A stretch of DNA of 58,071 nt from Desulfobacterales bacterium (lineage in GTDB: Bacteria; Desulfobacterota; Desulfobacteria; Desulfobacterales; JAFDDL01): contig JAVEYW010000023.1 in the NCBI GenBank assembly GCA_034003325.1, positions 1-58,071 of the forward strand. Reading direction: 5' to 3'. The first letter of the stretch is position 1; every line of letters begins with the position of its first letter. Of the stretch, positions 14,079 to 23,471 are shown in pieces. The notes below the pieces were generated by a model that worked only from the letters and a program-made list of their open reading frames with translations, made no database searches and had not been told where the DNA came from. A program made the translations under genes and the position numbers.

Positions 14079-15968
14079 TCAGCCCTGACTTACCACCTTT
14101 GGCGTCTTTATCGCACCGGTCGGGCAGGTCTTCAAACAGGAGCCGTCACCGATACACAGATCCTTGTTGACCTGAACCTTTCCGTCTGAAAGGCGTGTAA
14201 AAGTGGGGCAGCCAAATTGTGCCACGCAGGCGTAAATTTGCTCACATTTGTTCTGATCAATCGCCACCTGGCGAAGCCGATAATCCGGTTTGCGCCGCTG
14301 CTCCCGGGTAAATTTCAACATGCAGGGATGCCGCGCGATGACCACGCTGAACCCACCGTCCCCGATCGCTGTTTTCACCAGCTCCACCAATTGTGCTTGT
14401 TGATAGGTGTCGGTTTCATAGATTTTCTTTACGCCTAACCCCGTCAGCACCTGGCGCACGGGTATCCGGTCCGTCGCATCATTGAAATTCCGGCCGCACG
14501 CCGCATGATCCTGGTGGCCGGTCATTGCGGTGGTGCCGTTTTCCATCAGAATCAGGGTCAGATCGTGTTTATTGAATAACGCATTGATAACCCCGGGAAT
14601 CCCCGCATGAAAAAAGGTCGAGTCTCCCAGGAATGCGACCACCTTTCGAGATGTGTTGAACAGGCTCAGGCCGGCGCCGATACTGGTGGAGGCCCCCATG
14701 CACATGAGCGCTGTGCCCATTTCATGAGGTGGCAGAAAACCGAGCGTGTGGCACCCGATATCGGCCACCGTGATATCCTCCTCTTTAAGCGCTTGGCGAA
14801 TGGCATGAAAGGCGCTTCGATGCCCGCATCCGGGACACATCTGGGGCGGCCGCCAGGGGGCGGGAACCGTTTCGACCGGCAGGGGAGGCCTTTCGGGCAG
14901 TAAATCCGGCCAGGTATTTCGCATCAGCCCATCGACTTTGTCCGGCGTATATTCCCCGATCCATTCTTCCAGGTCCAATTTGGTGATAATCTTGACATCG
15001 ATTTTTTCATCATAAGCGATGCCCTTGATTTCCTTACCCACAAGATTATCGAGTTCCTCAAGGACCTTAACCTCACGGTGAGACTTCAAAAATTCAACGA
15101 TAGCCGCCCTGGGCAAGGGATGCACCAGACCGAGTTTCAGAATATCCGGTTTTGATTCGGCCCCGGTCAACACATCCATGAGGGATAAAAACGCAAGCCC
15201 CATGGTGATGACGCCCCGATGCGAATTCCCGTGCTGAATCAACCGGTCCACCCCCAGGGTGTCCGCTGTGGCTTGAATGGAATTCAACCGCTCCAGCGCC
15301 CGCCGTTTCATGGGATGCACCAACTCGGCGGCAATCGGTATATAGGGGCCGTTTTTGGCATCAAACCTTGGTGTGTCATCAACCAGCGAGGGTGCCCATG
15401 CGTCAAACACGACTTTTTCCTTTTGATGGCACACATGCGTCGTTAACCTTAAAATGACCGGCATGGCTTTTTCCCGGGAAAGCGCCGCCGCCGTTTTATA
15501 AAACCGGTAGACTTCGGCGGGCGTTGCCGGCTCTAACACGGGGGTGTAACTCAAATGAGCAAGGTGCCGATTATCCTGCTCATTTTGAGAGGAATTGGCG
15601 CCCGGATCATCCCCCAGCACCACCACCATGCCGCCGATAATATTCATATGGGAGAGCTGCACAAAGGTATCGGCTGCGACATTGAGCCCGACACTCTTAA
15701 AAAATACCGTGGACAGATGCCCGTTGATCGCTGCCCCGTAGGCCACTTCCGTCGCCACTTTTTCATTGACGGAAAATTCAAAATAAAACGGCCGGCTATC
15801 CTTGGGAATGCCCGCTATTGCCGTTGCAATCTCGGGCGTCGGGGAGCCCGGATAAGAGGTTACGACCCGCGTTCCGGCCTCAATCATGGCACGAACCAGG
15901 GCCGTGTTGCCCATCACGATTTCCGAAAACGGCTCCTTTCCAAGCAGCATATCTCCCATCAGTTTCAT
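14079..15968 (-). CDS. iorA: Indolepyruvate:ferredoxin oxidoreductase, alpha subunit
   Basis: A 629-residue subunit carrying thiamine diphosphate and iron-sulfur clusters. The N-terminal pyrimidine-binding half has SYPGSPTPEI and GDDPGANSSQNEQDNR. The pyrophosphate half has CPGCGHRSAFHAI and GDSTFFHAGIPGVINA. A C-terminal ferredoxin-like domain (about 570-620) has cysteines in CEQIYACVAQFGCP and CIGDGSCLKTCP. In the second motif an Asp stands where the usual CxxCxxCxxxCP has its second Cys (position 608), so that cluster may be Asp-ligated or 3Fe. The gene precedes iorB and forms one operon with it. An alternative start is Met4, which would not change the domains. Confidence 0.93.
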   Translation of the reverse strand: MKLMGDMLLGKEPFSEIVMGNTALVRAMIEAGTRVVTSYPGSPTPEIATAIAGIPKDSRPFYFEFSVNEKVATEVAYGAAINGHLSTVFFKSVGLNVAADTFVQLSHMNIIGGMVVVLGDDPGANSSQNEQDNRHLAHLSYTPVLEPATPAEVYRFYKTAAALSREKAMPVILRLTTHVCHQKEKVVFDAWAPSLVDDTPRFDAKNGPYIPIAAELVHPMKRRALERLNSIQATADTLGVDRLIQHGNSHRGVITMGLAFLSLMDVLTGAESKPDILKLGLVHPLPRAAIVEFLKSHREVKVLEELDNLVGKEIKGIAYDEKIDVKIITKLDLEEWIGEYTPDKVDGLMRNTWPDLLPERPPLPVETVPAPWRPPQMCPGCGHRSAFHAIRQALKEEDITVADIGCHTLGFLPPHEMGTALMCMGASTSIGAGLSLFNTSRKVVAFLGDSTFFHAGIPGVINALFNKHDLTLILMENGTTAMTGHQDHAACGRNFNDATDRIPVRQVLTGLGVKKIYETDTYQQAQLVELVKTAIGDGGFSVVIARHPCMLKFTREQRRKPDYRLRQVAIDQNKCEQIYACVAQFGCPTFTRLSDGKVQVNKDLCIGDGSCLKTCPTGAIKTPKVVSQG

Positions 15969-16031
15969 CGGTGGTGTCCTCCATTAAAGCGCGTATGACC
16001 GGCAGGCATTCAGGGGCAATCAAGTGATCCG

Positions 16032-17708
16032 TTAGGGGGTTTGAACTTCTATTTCCACCCGTCGATTGGCGTTTCTGCCGGCCGGGGTTTCATTGGTATC
16101 CATCGGGTCCCGGGATCCAAGGCCGAGCGTCGTCATACGCAGCGCATCGACCCCATGGCCCGCCAGATAATTCTTTACGATATTAGCACGAAAGTTCGAC
16201 AAGCTTAGATTATACCCGTAGCTGCCGTATGCATCGGTATATCCTTTTATGATAATGTTCGCGGTCGGCATCGCTTTTAAATAGGCGGCCAACCGGTTCA
16301 GTGTTTCATAGGCTTCCTGCGACAAATCATTGGCATTGAATTTAAACCTTACCACTAAAGGCGATTCGATCTCGGGTACAGCAACCGGCACCTCTTGGGA
16401 CGGCTGCGGGGAATCCAACCGTTGTGCCGGCAATTGGGCTGGCACCGCCGCGCTTGCCGCATCGTGCGCCGGAGTTGGTGAAACCGGTGCGACCGAACCC
16501 ACGGTGGGTGAAACAGTTGTCGCTGCCGTCTGATCCGACGGAACCGGAACCGGAACCGGGGCAACAGGCGCAGTCACCGGGGGCGCTTTTTCCGCGGGCA
16601 AAGGGGAAATAGCGATTCCTTCGGAAGCCGGTGTCGTCGCGACAGGCGGTATATGGACGGAATCAAGTTGTTTCAATTCGCCGGTCATAACATATGCCAA
16701 CCGGTCGATCCCCCGATGCAGCGCGGCCCAAATATCCTTTTGCTCATACGCATAAAAGAATACGACCACCAAAATAAACAGCAGAAAAAATGAAACGATG
16801 AATGCCGGAGAACGGTGTCTTTGTGGTGCAGGTGCGGGTGCGGGCAACGGCGCAGGGATCGCTGCCGCCACTGGCATTGCCGGCTTGGGATTGTCCGCTT
16901 TGCGTTTGGGCAGCCGCAACTCCTTGCCGCATTCCGTGATGATTCCGGCATCCAGGGTCGTTATCCCTTTAACATATCCGGTTAACAGGGCATGATCGCA
17001 AAGAATATTGATCAGCCTGGGATACCCATTGGAAAAGGAGAATATTTCACTGGCTGCCTGCGCGGTAAAGATCTTCTTTTCCGTACCGGCGATTTTTAAT
17101 CTGAACCGAATGAATTGATACGTTTCTTCTTCGCTGAGTGGATCGATATGATAATTGAGGGTCATTCTCTGGCGAAGAGCCCGATTTTCGTTCCGGGACA
17201 AAATATCGTTAAATTCATCCTGGCCCACGAAGAAAATATTGATCAGCTTGGACTGTTGTAGCTCGATATTGGACAGCAGCCGTATCTCCTCCAACAATGT
17301 CGTCCCCAGGCGCTGGGCCTCATCCACAATGAGCAACACCTGTTTGCGGCTCGTATAGGCTTTTTCAAGAAAGGTGCGAAACCGGACCAGAAAGGCGCCC
17401 TTGCTGGCAAATTGCTCCTCCATGCGAAAGGCACTGGCGATATAATTAAAAAAATCCATCTCTGCCAGTCCGGGATCCGGTATATGGGCCACCAGAATAT
17501 CCGGCCCGAGGCTGTTGACCAGGGCGTTAATCAGGGTGGTCTTGCCGGTTCCCACATCCCCGGTGAGCAACAAAAAGCCCCGGTTATCCAGGATGCCGTA
17601 TTTTAATATGGCCAGGGCCTCCTGATGCTGCTCCCCGAGCCAGAGAAACTTTGGATCGGAAGAGATTTGAAACGGCTTATGCTGTAATCCGTAAAAGGAG
17701 CGATACAT
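16032..17708 (-). CDS. ExeA/GspA-type AAA ATPase fused to an OmpA peptidoglycan-binding domain
   Basis: A 558-residue membrane protein with an unusual combination. Residues 1-270 are an ExeA/GspA-type ATPase (YGLQHKPFQISSDPKFLWLGEQH; Walker A GDVGTGKTT at 50-58; Walker B VLLIVDEAQ at 124-132). One transmembrane helix lies at about 302-320. A Pro/Ala/Val-rich linker (about 355-430) would cross the periplasm. Residues about 436-558 form an OmpA-family domain (IIIKGYTDAYGSYGYNLSLSNFRA, GLGSRDPMDTNETPAGRNANRRVEIEV) that binds peptidoglycan. In type II secretion, ExeA with ExeB helps secretin assembly through peptidoglycan. Here the wall-binding part is OmpA, and no secretin gene is nearby. The gene is convergent with nothing and sits upstream of iorA by 63 bp. 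Confidence 0.88.
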   Translation of the reverse strand: MYRSFYGLQHKPFQISSDPKFLWLGEQHQEALAILKYGILDNRGFLLLTGDVGTGKTTLINALVNSLGPDILVAHIPDPGLAEMDFFNYIASAFRMEEQFASKGAFLVRFRTFLEKAYTSRKQVLLIVDEAQRLGTTLLEEIRLLSNIELQQSKLINIFFVGQDEFNDILSRNENRALRQRMTLNYHIDPLSEEETYQFIRFRLKIAGTEKKIFTAQAASEIFSFSNGYPRLINILCDHALLTGYVKGITTLDAGIITECGKELRLPKRKADNPKPAMPVAAAIPAPLPAPAPAPQRHRSPAFIVSFFLLFILVVVFFYAYEQKDIWAALHRGIDRLAYVMTGELKQLDSVHIPPVATTPASEGIAISPLPAEKAPPVTAPVAPVPVPVPSDQTAATTVSPTVGSVAPVSPTPAHDAASAAVPAQLPAQRLDSPQPSQEVPVAVPEIESPLVVRFKFNANDLSQEAYETLNRLAAYLKAMPTANIIIKGYTDAYGSYGYNLSLSNFRANIVKNYLAGHGVDALRMTTLGLGSRDPMDTNETPAGRNANRRVEIEVQTP

Positions 17709-17800
17709 GGTCGGTTTTTCCGTTAGTCGTTATCAGAGATAGGTTAAAAAAGGCCGCTGTCGATCACCTATACGATAGGAAACACCCTGTAACTTCTTGC

Positions 17801-19159
17801 CTATCGCCTTTCGCCCATAATGCTCTCTAAGGCAGCCTCCACGGTCCTGCGAATCTCCGCCAGACGGGCTTCGTTCCGGGCCTCAAATCTAAGCACTAGG
17901 GCCGGCTGCGTGTTTGACGCCCGAACAAGGCCCCAGCCATCGTTCATCAACACGCGCGCGCCGTCGATGTCAATGACATCATAGTCTTTCCTGAAGCGCG
18001 CTGTTACATCCCTGACCACGTCAAATTTTTGGTCATCCGGGCAATCCACCCGAATCTCCGGGGTGTTGAACGTCTTCGGCACATTCGAAAGAAGCGCGGT
18101 AAGGCTCTGTTTGGTGTCGGCCAGAATTTCAAGCAATCGGCAGGCCGCATAGACGGCATCGTCATATCCGAAATAACGATCCTTAAAAAAGATATGACCG
18201 CTCATTTCTCCGGCAAGTTCGGCCCCGGTTTCCTTCATTTTCTCTTTAATCATGGAATGGCCGGTTTTATACATGACGGCATTGCCCCCATGATCCTTAA
18301 TATCATTATACATGGTCTGAGAGCATTTGACCTCTGAAATAATGGTCGCCCCCGGTTTTCGGGAAAGAATTTCCCTGGCAAAAAGAATCAACAATTGATC
18401 CCCGTAAACCAGGCTGCCGTCCTTGTCCACCACGCCGATGCGATCCCCGTCCCCGTCAAAGGCAATACCCGCATCCAGTTGCTTCTCTTTCACCAGCGCA
18501 ATCAGATCTTTCATATTGCCCGCAACGGTCGGGTCCGCTTCATGATGGGGAAAGGTGCCGTCCATATCGCAATAGATGTCATGGACCGTACAGCCCAGCT
18601 TTTTAAAAATCGGCACCGCCACGGCGCCTGCCGTACCATTGCCCGCATCCACGCCGATGCGAAGCGGAGCGGAGAGGCGTATGTTCCCGGTGATATACTC
18701 TATGTAATCATTTAAAATATCATAGGGTTCAACACGCCCTGCGCCCGTTTCGAACCGGCCGGCATCGATAATCTTTCGTATTTCCTGAAGCATCTCCCCA
18801 TAGACCGAGTCCTCTCCCCGGCAGATCTTAAACCCGTTATACTCCGGCGGGTTGTGACTGGCCGTCACCATCACGCTTCCCTCCGTTTTCAGATGCCGAA
18901 TTGAAAAATAGGACATGGGCGTCGTGCAGATGCCGATATCGACGATATGGCATCCGGTGGAAATCAGGCCTTCGATCAGCAGGTTCCGATAAGCATCAGA
19001 GGAAACGCGGCAATCGCGTCCCACGGTTAACCGCGTGTGGCCCAAGCGTTTCAAATACGTGCCGACGCCTTGGCCAATCGCGACAACACCGGCGTCATCC
19101 ATATCCTTTCCGACAATGCCCCGGATATCATACTGCCTGAAAATCTCTGAAGTTAACAA
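17801..19159 (-). CDS. Phosphomannomutase/phosphoglucomutase
   Basis: A 452-residue member of the alpha-D-phosphohexomutase family, interconverting hexose 1- and 6-phosphates for surface polysaccharide and glycogen synthesis. Seen: the start motif EIFRQYDIRGIVG, catalytic-serine loop TASHNPPEYNG, metal site FDGDGDRIG, sugar-specificity loop GEMSGHIFF and phosphate-binding RASNTQPALVLRFEA. The likely start is TTG at 19159, with AAAGGAGGG six bases upstream, overlapping no other gene. A longer in-frame ATG (19222) would run 46 bases into uppP and lacks homology. Whether mannose or glucose phosphate is preferred cannot be told from this. Confidence 0.9.
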   Translation of the reverse strand: MLTSEIFRQYDIRGIVGKDMDDAGVVAIGQGVGTYLKRLGHTRLTVGRDCRVSSDAYRNLLIEGLISTGCHIVDIGICTTPMSYFSIRHLKTEGSVMVTASHNPPEYNGFKICRGEDSVYGEMLQEIRKIIDAGRFETGAGRVEPYDILNDYIEYITGNIRLSAPLRIGVDAGNGTAGAVAVPIFKKLGCTVHDIYCDMDGTFPHHEADPTVAGNMKDLIALVKEKQLDAGIAFDGDGDRIGVVDKDGSLVYGDQLLILFAREILSRKPGATIISEVKCSQTMYNDIKDHGGNAVMYKTGHSMIKEKMKETGAELAGEMSGHIFFKDRYFGYDDAVYAACRLLEILADTKQSLTALLSNVPKTFNTPEIRVDCPDDQKFDVVRDVTARFRKDYDVIDIDGARVLMNDGWGLVRASNTQPALVLRFEARNEARLAEIRRTVEAALESIMGERR

Positions 19160-19176
19160 TCCGAACCCTCCTTTTT

Positions 19177-20007
19177 TCACGACCAGGTCAGCAACAACGC
19201 CACAACCCCGATTCCCCAGCAATAGGGTGCAAATACGGACAATCTGCCCTTCTTGATCATGCGCAACAAGACGATCAGCGCCGCGTATCCCACCAGGGCG
19301 GCGACAATGGTGCCGAGCAGAATCACGCCCGTTGAAGCCGAAGAGTGGCCGATAACGGAAAAATCAAGGCCCAATACCAATGCGCCCAGAATGGCGGGAA
19401 TGGAAAGCAGAAATGAGTAACGGCCCGCCGTCTCCCTGTCAACCCCCATCAGCAGGGCGATACAAATCGTTGAGCCGGATCTCGAAAGACCCGGCATGAT
19501 GGCCATACCCTGAACCAACCCGATGATCAGCGCATCTTTCGGGCGCATCTTTCTCAAGGGACGCCCTTGCTCCGGAACGCGCCGGGTCAGCCACAACAAC
19601 CCGCCGGTGATGAGCAACATCACCCCAACGATCCAGACATTGCTGAAAAGGTCCTCCGCCAGCGGCTTAAGCAGCAACCCGATAATTCCCGTGGGAATCG
19701 TGCCGAGGAGTATCAGGGTCACCAACCGAATGTCTTCATTCTGGTCAAATAAATTGCCCGCTCCACCGGTACGCTTCAAAAGGCCGGGAGAATGGAACAA
19801 CGTGAGAAGAATATGCCCCAACTCCCGTCGAAATACCATCACAATAGCCAATAACGTACCGATGTGAAGACAGATATCAAAAAAAATCTCCGGTTCCGTC
19901 AGACCGAAAAGGTGTTGAAAGAGAACCAGATGGCCGGAACTGCTCACGGGTAAAAATTCCGTGAGCCCTTGAACAATACCGAGTAGAAGTGCGTAGACAG
20001 GTTCCAA
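19177..20007 (-). CDS. uppP: Undecaprenyl-diphosphate phosphatase
   Basis: A 276-residue integral membrane protein of the BacA/UppP family. It dephosphorylates undecaprenyl pyrophosphate to recycle the lipid carrier for peptidoglycan and O-antigen. Both signature motifs are present: QGLTEFLPVSSSGHL near the N-terminus, and PGLSRSGSTI in the second half. About eight hydrophobic helices are visible and the length is normal. The stop is 17 bp before the start of the phosphohexomutase gene, so the two envelope genes are probably cotranscribed. Confidence 0.95.
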   Translation of the reverse strand: MEPVYALLLGIVQGLTEFLPVSSSGHLVLFQHLFGLTEPEIFFDICLHIGTLLAIVMVFRRELGHILLTLFHSPGLLKRTGGAGNLFDQNEDIRLVTLILLGTIPTGIIGLLLKPLAEDLFSNVWIVGVMLLITGGLLWLTRRVPEQGRPLRKMRPKDALIIGLVQGMAIMPGLSRSGSTICIALLMGVDRETAGRYSFLLSIPAILGALVLGLDFSVIGHSSASTGVILLGTIVAALVGYAALIVLLRMIKKGRLSVFAPYCWGIGVVALLLTWS

Positions 20008-20072
20008 AAAAACAGCTCCATTCTAATGATCCGTACTAAGTTTTAGCTTAAAAACTAAACCATACCAATTGC

Positions 20073-22010
20073 TTAAAGTTTTATTTCCCGGCCCGTGTTT
20101 TCGGTGTTGTAACCGCCTAGGGCCGCAACCCGTTGCTTGAAGGAATCGGCGCTGATGGTTTCGAGCAGTCGTTGAATCGGCACCGAGTCGAAATAGGCCG
20201 CCGGAATGATTAAATCATACTGCTCGGTGACAACCGGAATAAAGTCGAGCCCCAGCGCGTTTGCCGCCGCCATAATTCCCAGACCGACATCGGCCGCACC
20301 GCTGAGAATGCCGGCCGCAACCGACATGTGGGTAAACTCCTCGTTATCATACCCACACACCCGGTCGGGAGATATTTGAAGTTGATTCAGTTTAAAATCA
20401 AGCAAAATGCGCGTTCCGGAACCGGCCTGGCGATTGATGAACCGAATATCCTTCCGGCAAAGATCCGCTATGCCGCAAACGGACTTTGGGTTTCCGGCGG
20501 GAACCATGAGGCCCTGGTCCCGAAGCACCAGGTGAATCAGCCGAACCGGCACAGCGGATAGATGCTTTTTGATATAGGAGACATTGTAAGAGCCGTCGGT
20601 CGTGTCCAGAAGATGCGTTCCGGCGATGTGGCACCCCCCTTTTTTTACCGCCATGATGCCGCCCATGCTTCCCACATGGCTCGAAGACAGGGTTAGATCC
20701 CCAAACCGGGCGCGCAATTCATCGGCCAGCACATCGAGGGTGTTGTCGTGGCTGCCGACCGAAACAATGGTTTTTCGTATGTGCGATAAGGGCTTAAGCA
20801 ACTCGGCCGTCACCGGCACCTGCTCCTTGAGGCCCTCTATGTGGTTGGGAATGCGAATGATGCCGTCCGCCCGGGTCAGCGAGGTAATCGTACCGGCCCC
20901 TCTTGAAAGCGGTGTTGCCACGACCCTGCCGCCCACCTCTCCCAGCTTGACCCTTAAAAATTCTTCCACCCCCAGTTTTGAGGCAACCTTTCGGGAAAGT
21001 TCCACTTGAAGTTGTTGGCGCTCTGTTTCGGGCTGGCCCAGCATGCGGCAAATCAAAGCGCCGACAAACTGCTCGAAAGCCAAGATGGCGGATACCGGGT
21101 AGCCGGGAATGCCGAACACCGGTTTGCCCTCAATTACCCCCAGGACAATCGGTTTCCCGGGCATCATGGTCACCCCGTGAAGCAGAATTTCGCCCAGCTC
21201 GCTGATGACATGTTTGGCATAGTCCCGGGAGCCGGCTGAAGAGCCGCCCAAAATGAGCACCATGTCCGCTTCCCCGCCCGCCGCCTCGGCCGCCGCCGCC
21301 TTAATGATTTCAATATCATCGGTCCGGGTTTCGTATCGTTTGCTTCGGGCACCCAGGGCTTCGGCCATCGCCATCAACACATAGGAGTTACTTTCGAACA
21401 CCTGGCCCGGTTCTAACTCTTTCTTGTCCGTGAAGCGCCAATCCACTAATTCTGATCCGGTCGGAATGACGGCGATCAGCGGTTTTTTCCGCACCGGAAC
21501 CGAAAAAATTCCCCCGGACAACAAGGCCCCGATGCAAAAAGGCGTTATCTGATGGTTTCTGGGGAACAAGAGCTCCGTGGCCACGATATCTTCCCCGATT
21601 TTTCGAACATTCTGCCAGGGAAATGCCGGTGCCTCGATTCGAATCTTGCCGTCTTCGAGTTCCTGAATATTTTCGATCATGATCACGGCGTCCGTGCCCG
21701 AAGGCAGCACATGGCCGGTATTGACGTAAAAGGCATCCTGATTCGCGATGAATATTTTGGGCGCGTTCTCATGCGCGCCAAAGGTGTTTGCCGCCCGCAC
21801 GGCGATTCCGTCCATGGCGGCTGAATGAAACCCAGGAGAGGATGTCCGGGCCGTTACCGGTTCGGCAAGAATGCGCCTTACGGCCTCGGGGACCGGCAGC
21901 ATCTCAACCCCTTTTGCCTCGACCCCGTTAAACCGGTTAAACAAAATATCCCGTGCTTCGGCCAGGGATTTCATCTGAAGGTATATATTCCGTTTGGAAC
22001 TCATCATCAT
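20073..22010 (-). CDS. MoeA-like protein with C-terminal periplasmic-binding-protein-like domain
   Basis: A 645-residue two-part protein. Residues 1-410 are MoeA-like (molybdenum insertion into molybdopterin): SPGFHSAAMDGIAVRA, GGSSAGSRDY and the active-site stretch MMPGKPIVLGVIEGKPVFGIPGYPVSA. Residues about 425-640 form a PBP/LysR-substrate-like domain (VGSHDNTLDVLADELRARF, INRQAGSGTRILLDFKLNQL, AAGILSGAADVGLGI). Such fusions are known in anaerobes and archaea; the C-terminal domain resembles molybdate/tungstate or effector-binding folds. It sits 81 bp after a stand-alone MoeA on the same strand. The pair may serve molybdenum and tungsten separately, which is inference. Confidence 0.88.
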   Translation of the reverse strand: MMMSSKRNIYLQMKSLAEARDILFNRFNGVEAKGVEMLPVPEAVRRILAEPVTARTSSPGFHSAAMDGIAVRAANTFGAHENAPKIFIANQDAFYVNTGHVLPSGTDAVIMIENIQELEDGKIRIEAPAFPWQNVRKIGEDIVATELLFPRNHQITPFCIGALLSGGIFSVPVRKKPLIAVIPTGSELVDWRFTDKKELEPGQVFESNSYVLMAMAEALGARSKRYETRTDDIEIIKAAAAEAAGGEADMVLILGGSSAGSRDYAKHVISELGEILLHGVTMMPGKPIVLGVIEGKPVFGIPGYPVSAILAFEQFVGALICRMLGQPETERQQLQVELSRKVASKLGVEEFLRVKLGEVGGRVVATPLSRGAGTITSLTRADGIIRIPNHIEGLKEQVPVTAELLKPLSHIRKTIVSVGSHDNTLDVLADELRARFGDLTLSSSHVGSMGGIMAVKKGGCHIAGTHLLDTTDGSYNVSYIKKHLSAVPVRLIHLVLRDQGLMVPAGNPKSVCGIADLCRKDIRFINRQAGSGTRILLDFKLNQLQISPDRVCGYDNEEFTHMSVAAGILSGAADVGLGIMAAANALGLDFIPVVTEQYDLIIPAAYFDSVPIQRLLETISADSFKQRVAALGGYNTENTGREIKL

Positions 22011-22091
22011 ACCCCATTCAGCGCGATCACGCGCTCAAACGATCTGTTATAGCGTATTAAATTCAGATGGTCGGCATAAGATAAAAACCGC

Positions 22092-23342
22092 TCATATCGG
22101 CATCACGGAAACCAGGGTCCCCTTTTCAAGCCCTTCCGTATTCAGGTCGATGGCCACCAGCCCATCCGCCCGAATCATGGTGTTAAGCAGGCCGGACTTT
22201 CCCAGAACCGGTTCCGCCCAAAAACCATCCTCTTTTTCTATCAGTCGCACACGGATATAGTCGGTACGGCCCTGCGCGGAAGAAATATTCCGGGCCATGC
22301 GGGCCGGAACGGGCCATGCGGCTTTGCCGCCGTGAGCGATCATTCCGTTAATACGATCGATAAAGGGTTTCACGACCGCCTTAAAGACCACCATGCTTGA
22401 GACCACATGCCCGGGAAGTCCCCATATGGGTATTTGCCCGGCCCGAGCCAAAATCGTGGGTTTGCCCGGACTGATGGGAATGCCGTGAACCAGAATTTTC
22501 GCATTTGAAAGCCGGCTTAATACCTCCACGGTAAAATCCCGGGTGCCGACGGAACTTCCACCGGAAATCAGCAACATATCGGATGTCTTCAGCGCACGGT
22601 GGCATAATTCAAATAATTGCTCGCTATCGTCCTTGACAATGCCATAGCGAATGGGAATCGCACCGGCGTCACTCACCATGGCCGCCAACGTATAGGCGTT
22701 TACATCCCGAATCTTGCCGGGGCCGGGGGTTTCCTGAATGGGAACCACCTCATCACCCGTAGAAATAATACCGATGCGTGCCTTTGAATAAACGGTCAGG
22801 GTATCTTTTCCCAAGGCGGCCAATAAGCCAATATCCTGAGGACGCAGCACCCGGCCTGGTTGCAACACGCGGGCGCCGGCGGCAAAGTCCTCCCCCACCT
22901 GAACGACATGCTGACCTGGAGCCGCGCTTTTATAAAGCTCGATCGTGAATTCATCAATGGCTTCGGTGTGTTCTATGATAACGACGCTGTCGGCGCCGGC
23001 AGGCAACGCGCCGCCGGTGGAAATTTTTGCCGCTTCCCCGGGGCCGATGGAAAAATCGGGCCTCTCCCCCATGAGAACGGCCCCGACAATCGTTAAATAA
23101 GCCGGGTTTGCCTCGGAGGCGCCAAAGGTGGAGGCCGCCCGGACGGCAAACCCATCCATGGTCGAACGCACAAAATCCGGAAGATCCACCCGGGATACCA
23201 GCTCTTCACCCAACACACGGCCCAAGGCGTCCGAGAGGGGAATTCGTTCCGTTCCAAGCGGCTGAAACGCTTCGGCATAGCTGATGACGGTCATCAAATC
23301 CGTGACATGAAAAAAATCATCCATGGCGATATCTGTTAGCAT
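22092..23342 (-). CDS. moeA: Molybdopterin molybdenumtransferase MoeA
   Basis: A 416-residue stand-alone MoeA, which ligates molybdate to adenylated molybdopterin. Family marks: LPDFVRSTMDGFAVRAAST, KISTGGALPAGADSVVIIEHTE, SGGSSVGTRDFT and PISPGKPTILARAGQIPIWGLPGHVVSSMVVF. Length is normal. The start is taken at 23342; Met7 (23324) is also possible, since neither has a strong ribosome site. It is upstream of and collinear with the larger MoeA-PBP gene, and divergent from the small Cys-rich gene on the other strand. Confidence 0.92.
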   Translation of the reverse strand: MLTDIAMDDFFHVTDLMTVISYAEAFQPLGTERIPLSDALGRVLGEELVSRVDLPDFVRSTMDGFAVRAASTFGASEANPAYLTIVGAVLMGERPDFSIGPGEAAKISTGGALPAGADSVVIIEHTEAIDEFTIELYKSAAPGQHVVQVGEDFAAGARVLQPGRVLRPQDIGLLAALGKDTLTVYSKARIGIISTGDEVVPIQETPGPGKIRDVNAYTLAAMVSDAGAIPIRYGIVKDDSEQLFELCHRALKTSDMLLISGGSSVGTRDFTVEVLSRLSNAKILVHGIPISPGKPTILARAGQIPIWGLPGHVVSSMVVFKAVVKPFIDRINGMIAHGGKAAWPVPARMARNISSAQGRTDYIRVRLIEKEDGFWAEPVLGKSGLLNTMIRADGLVAIDLNTEGLEKGTLVSVMPI

Positions 23343-23471
23343 AATGGCCTATAGTGATCAAATAGTTAGTGTCGAGTCATCCATCAGGGAATTCCGGACG
23401 GCGCCAATAGCGGGTAGCTGATGGCGTTTTACCTGCTTGCGGAGCGCTTGTTTTTTTGATAGTCCGTGACC

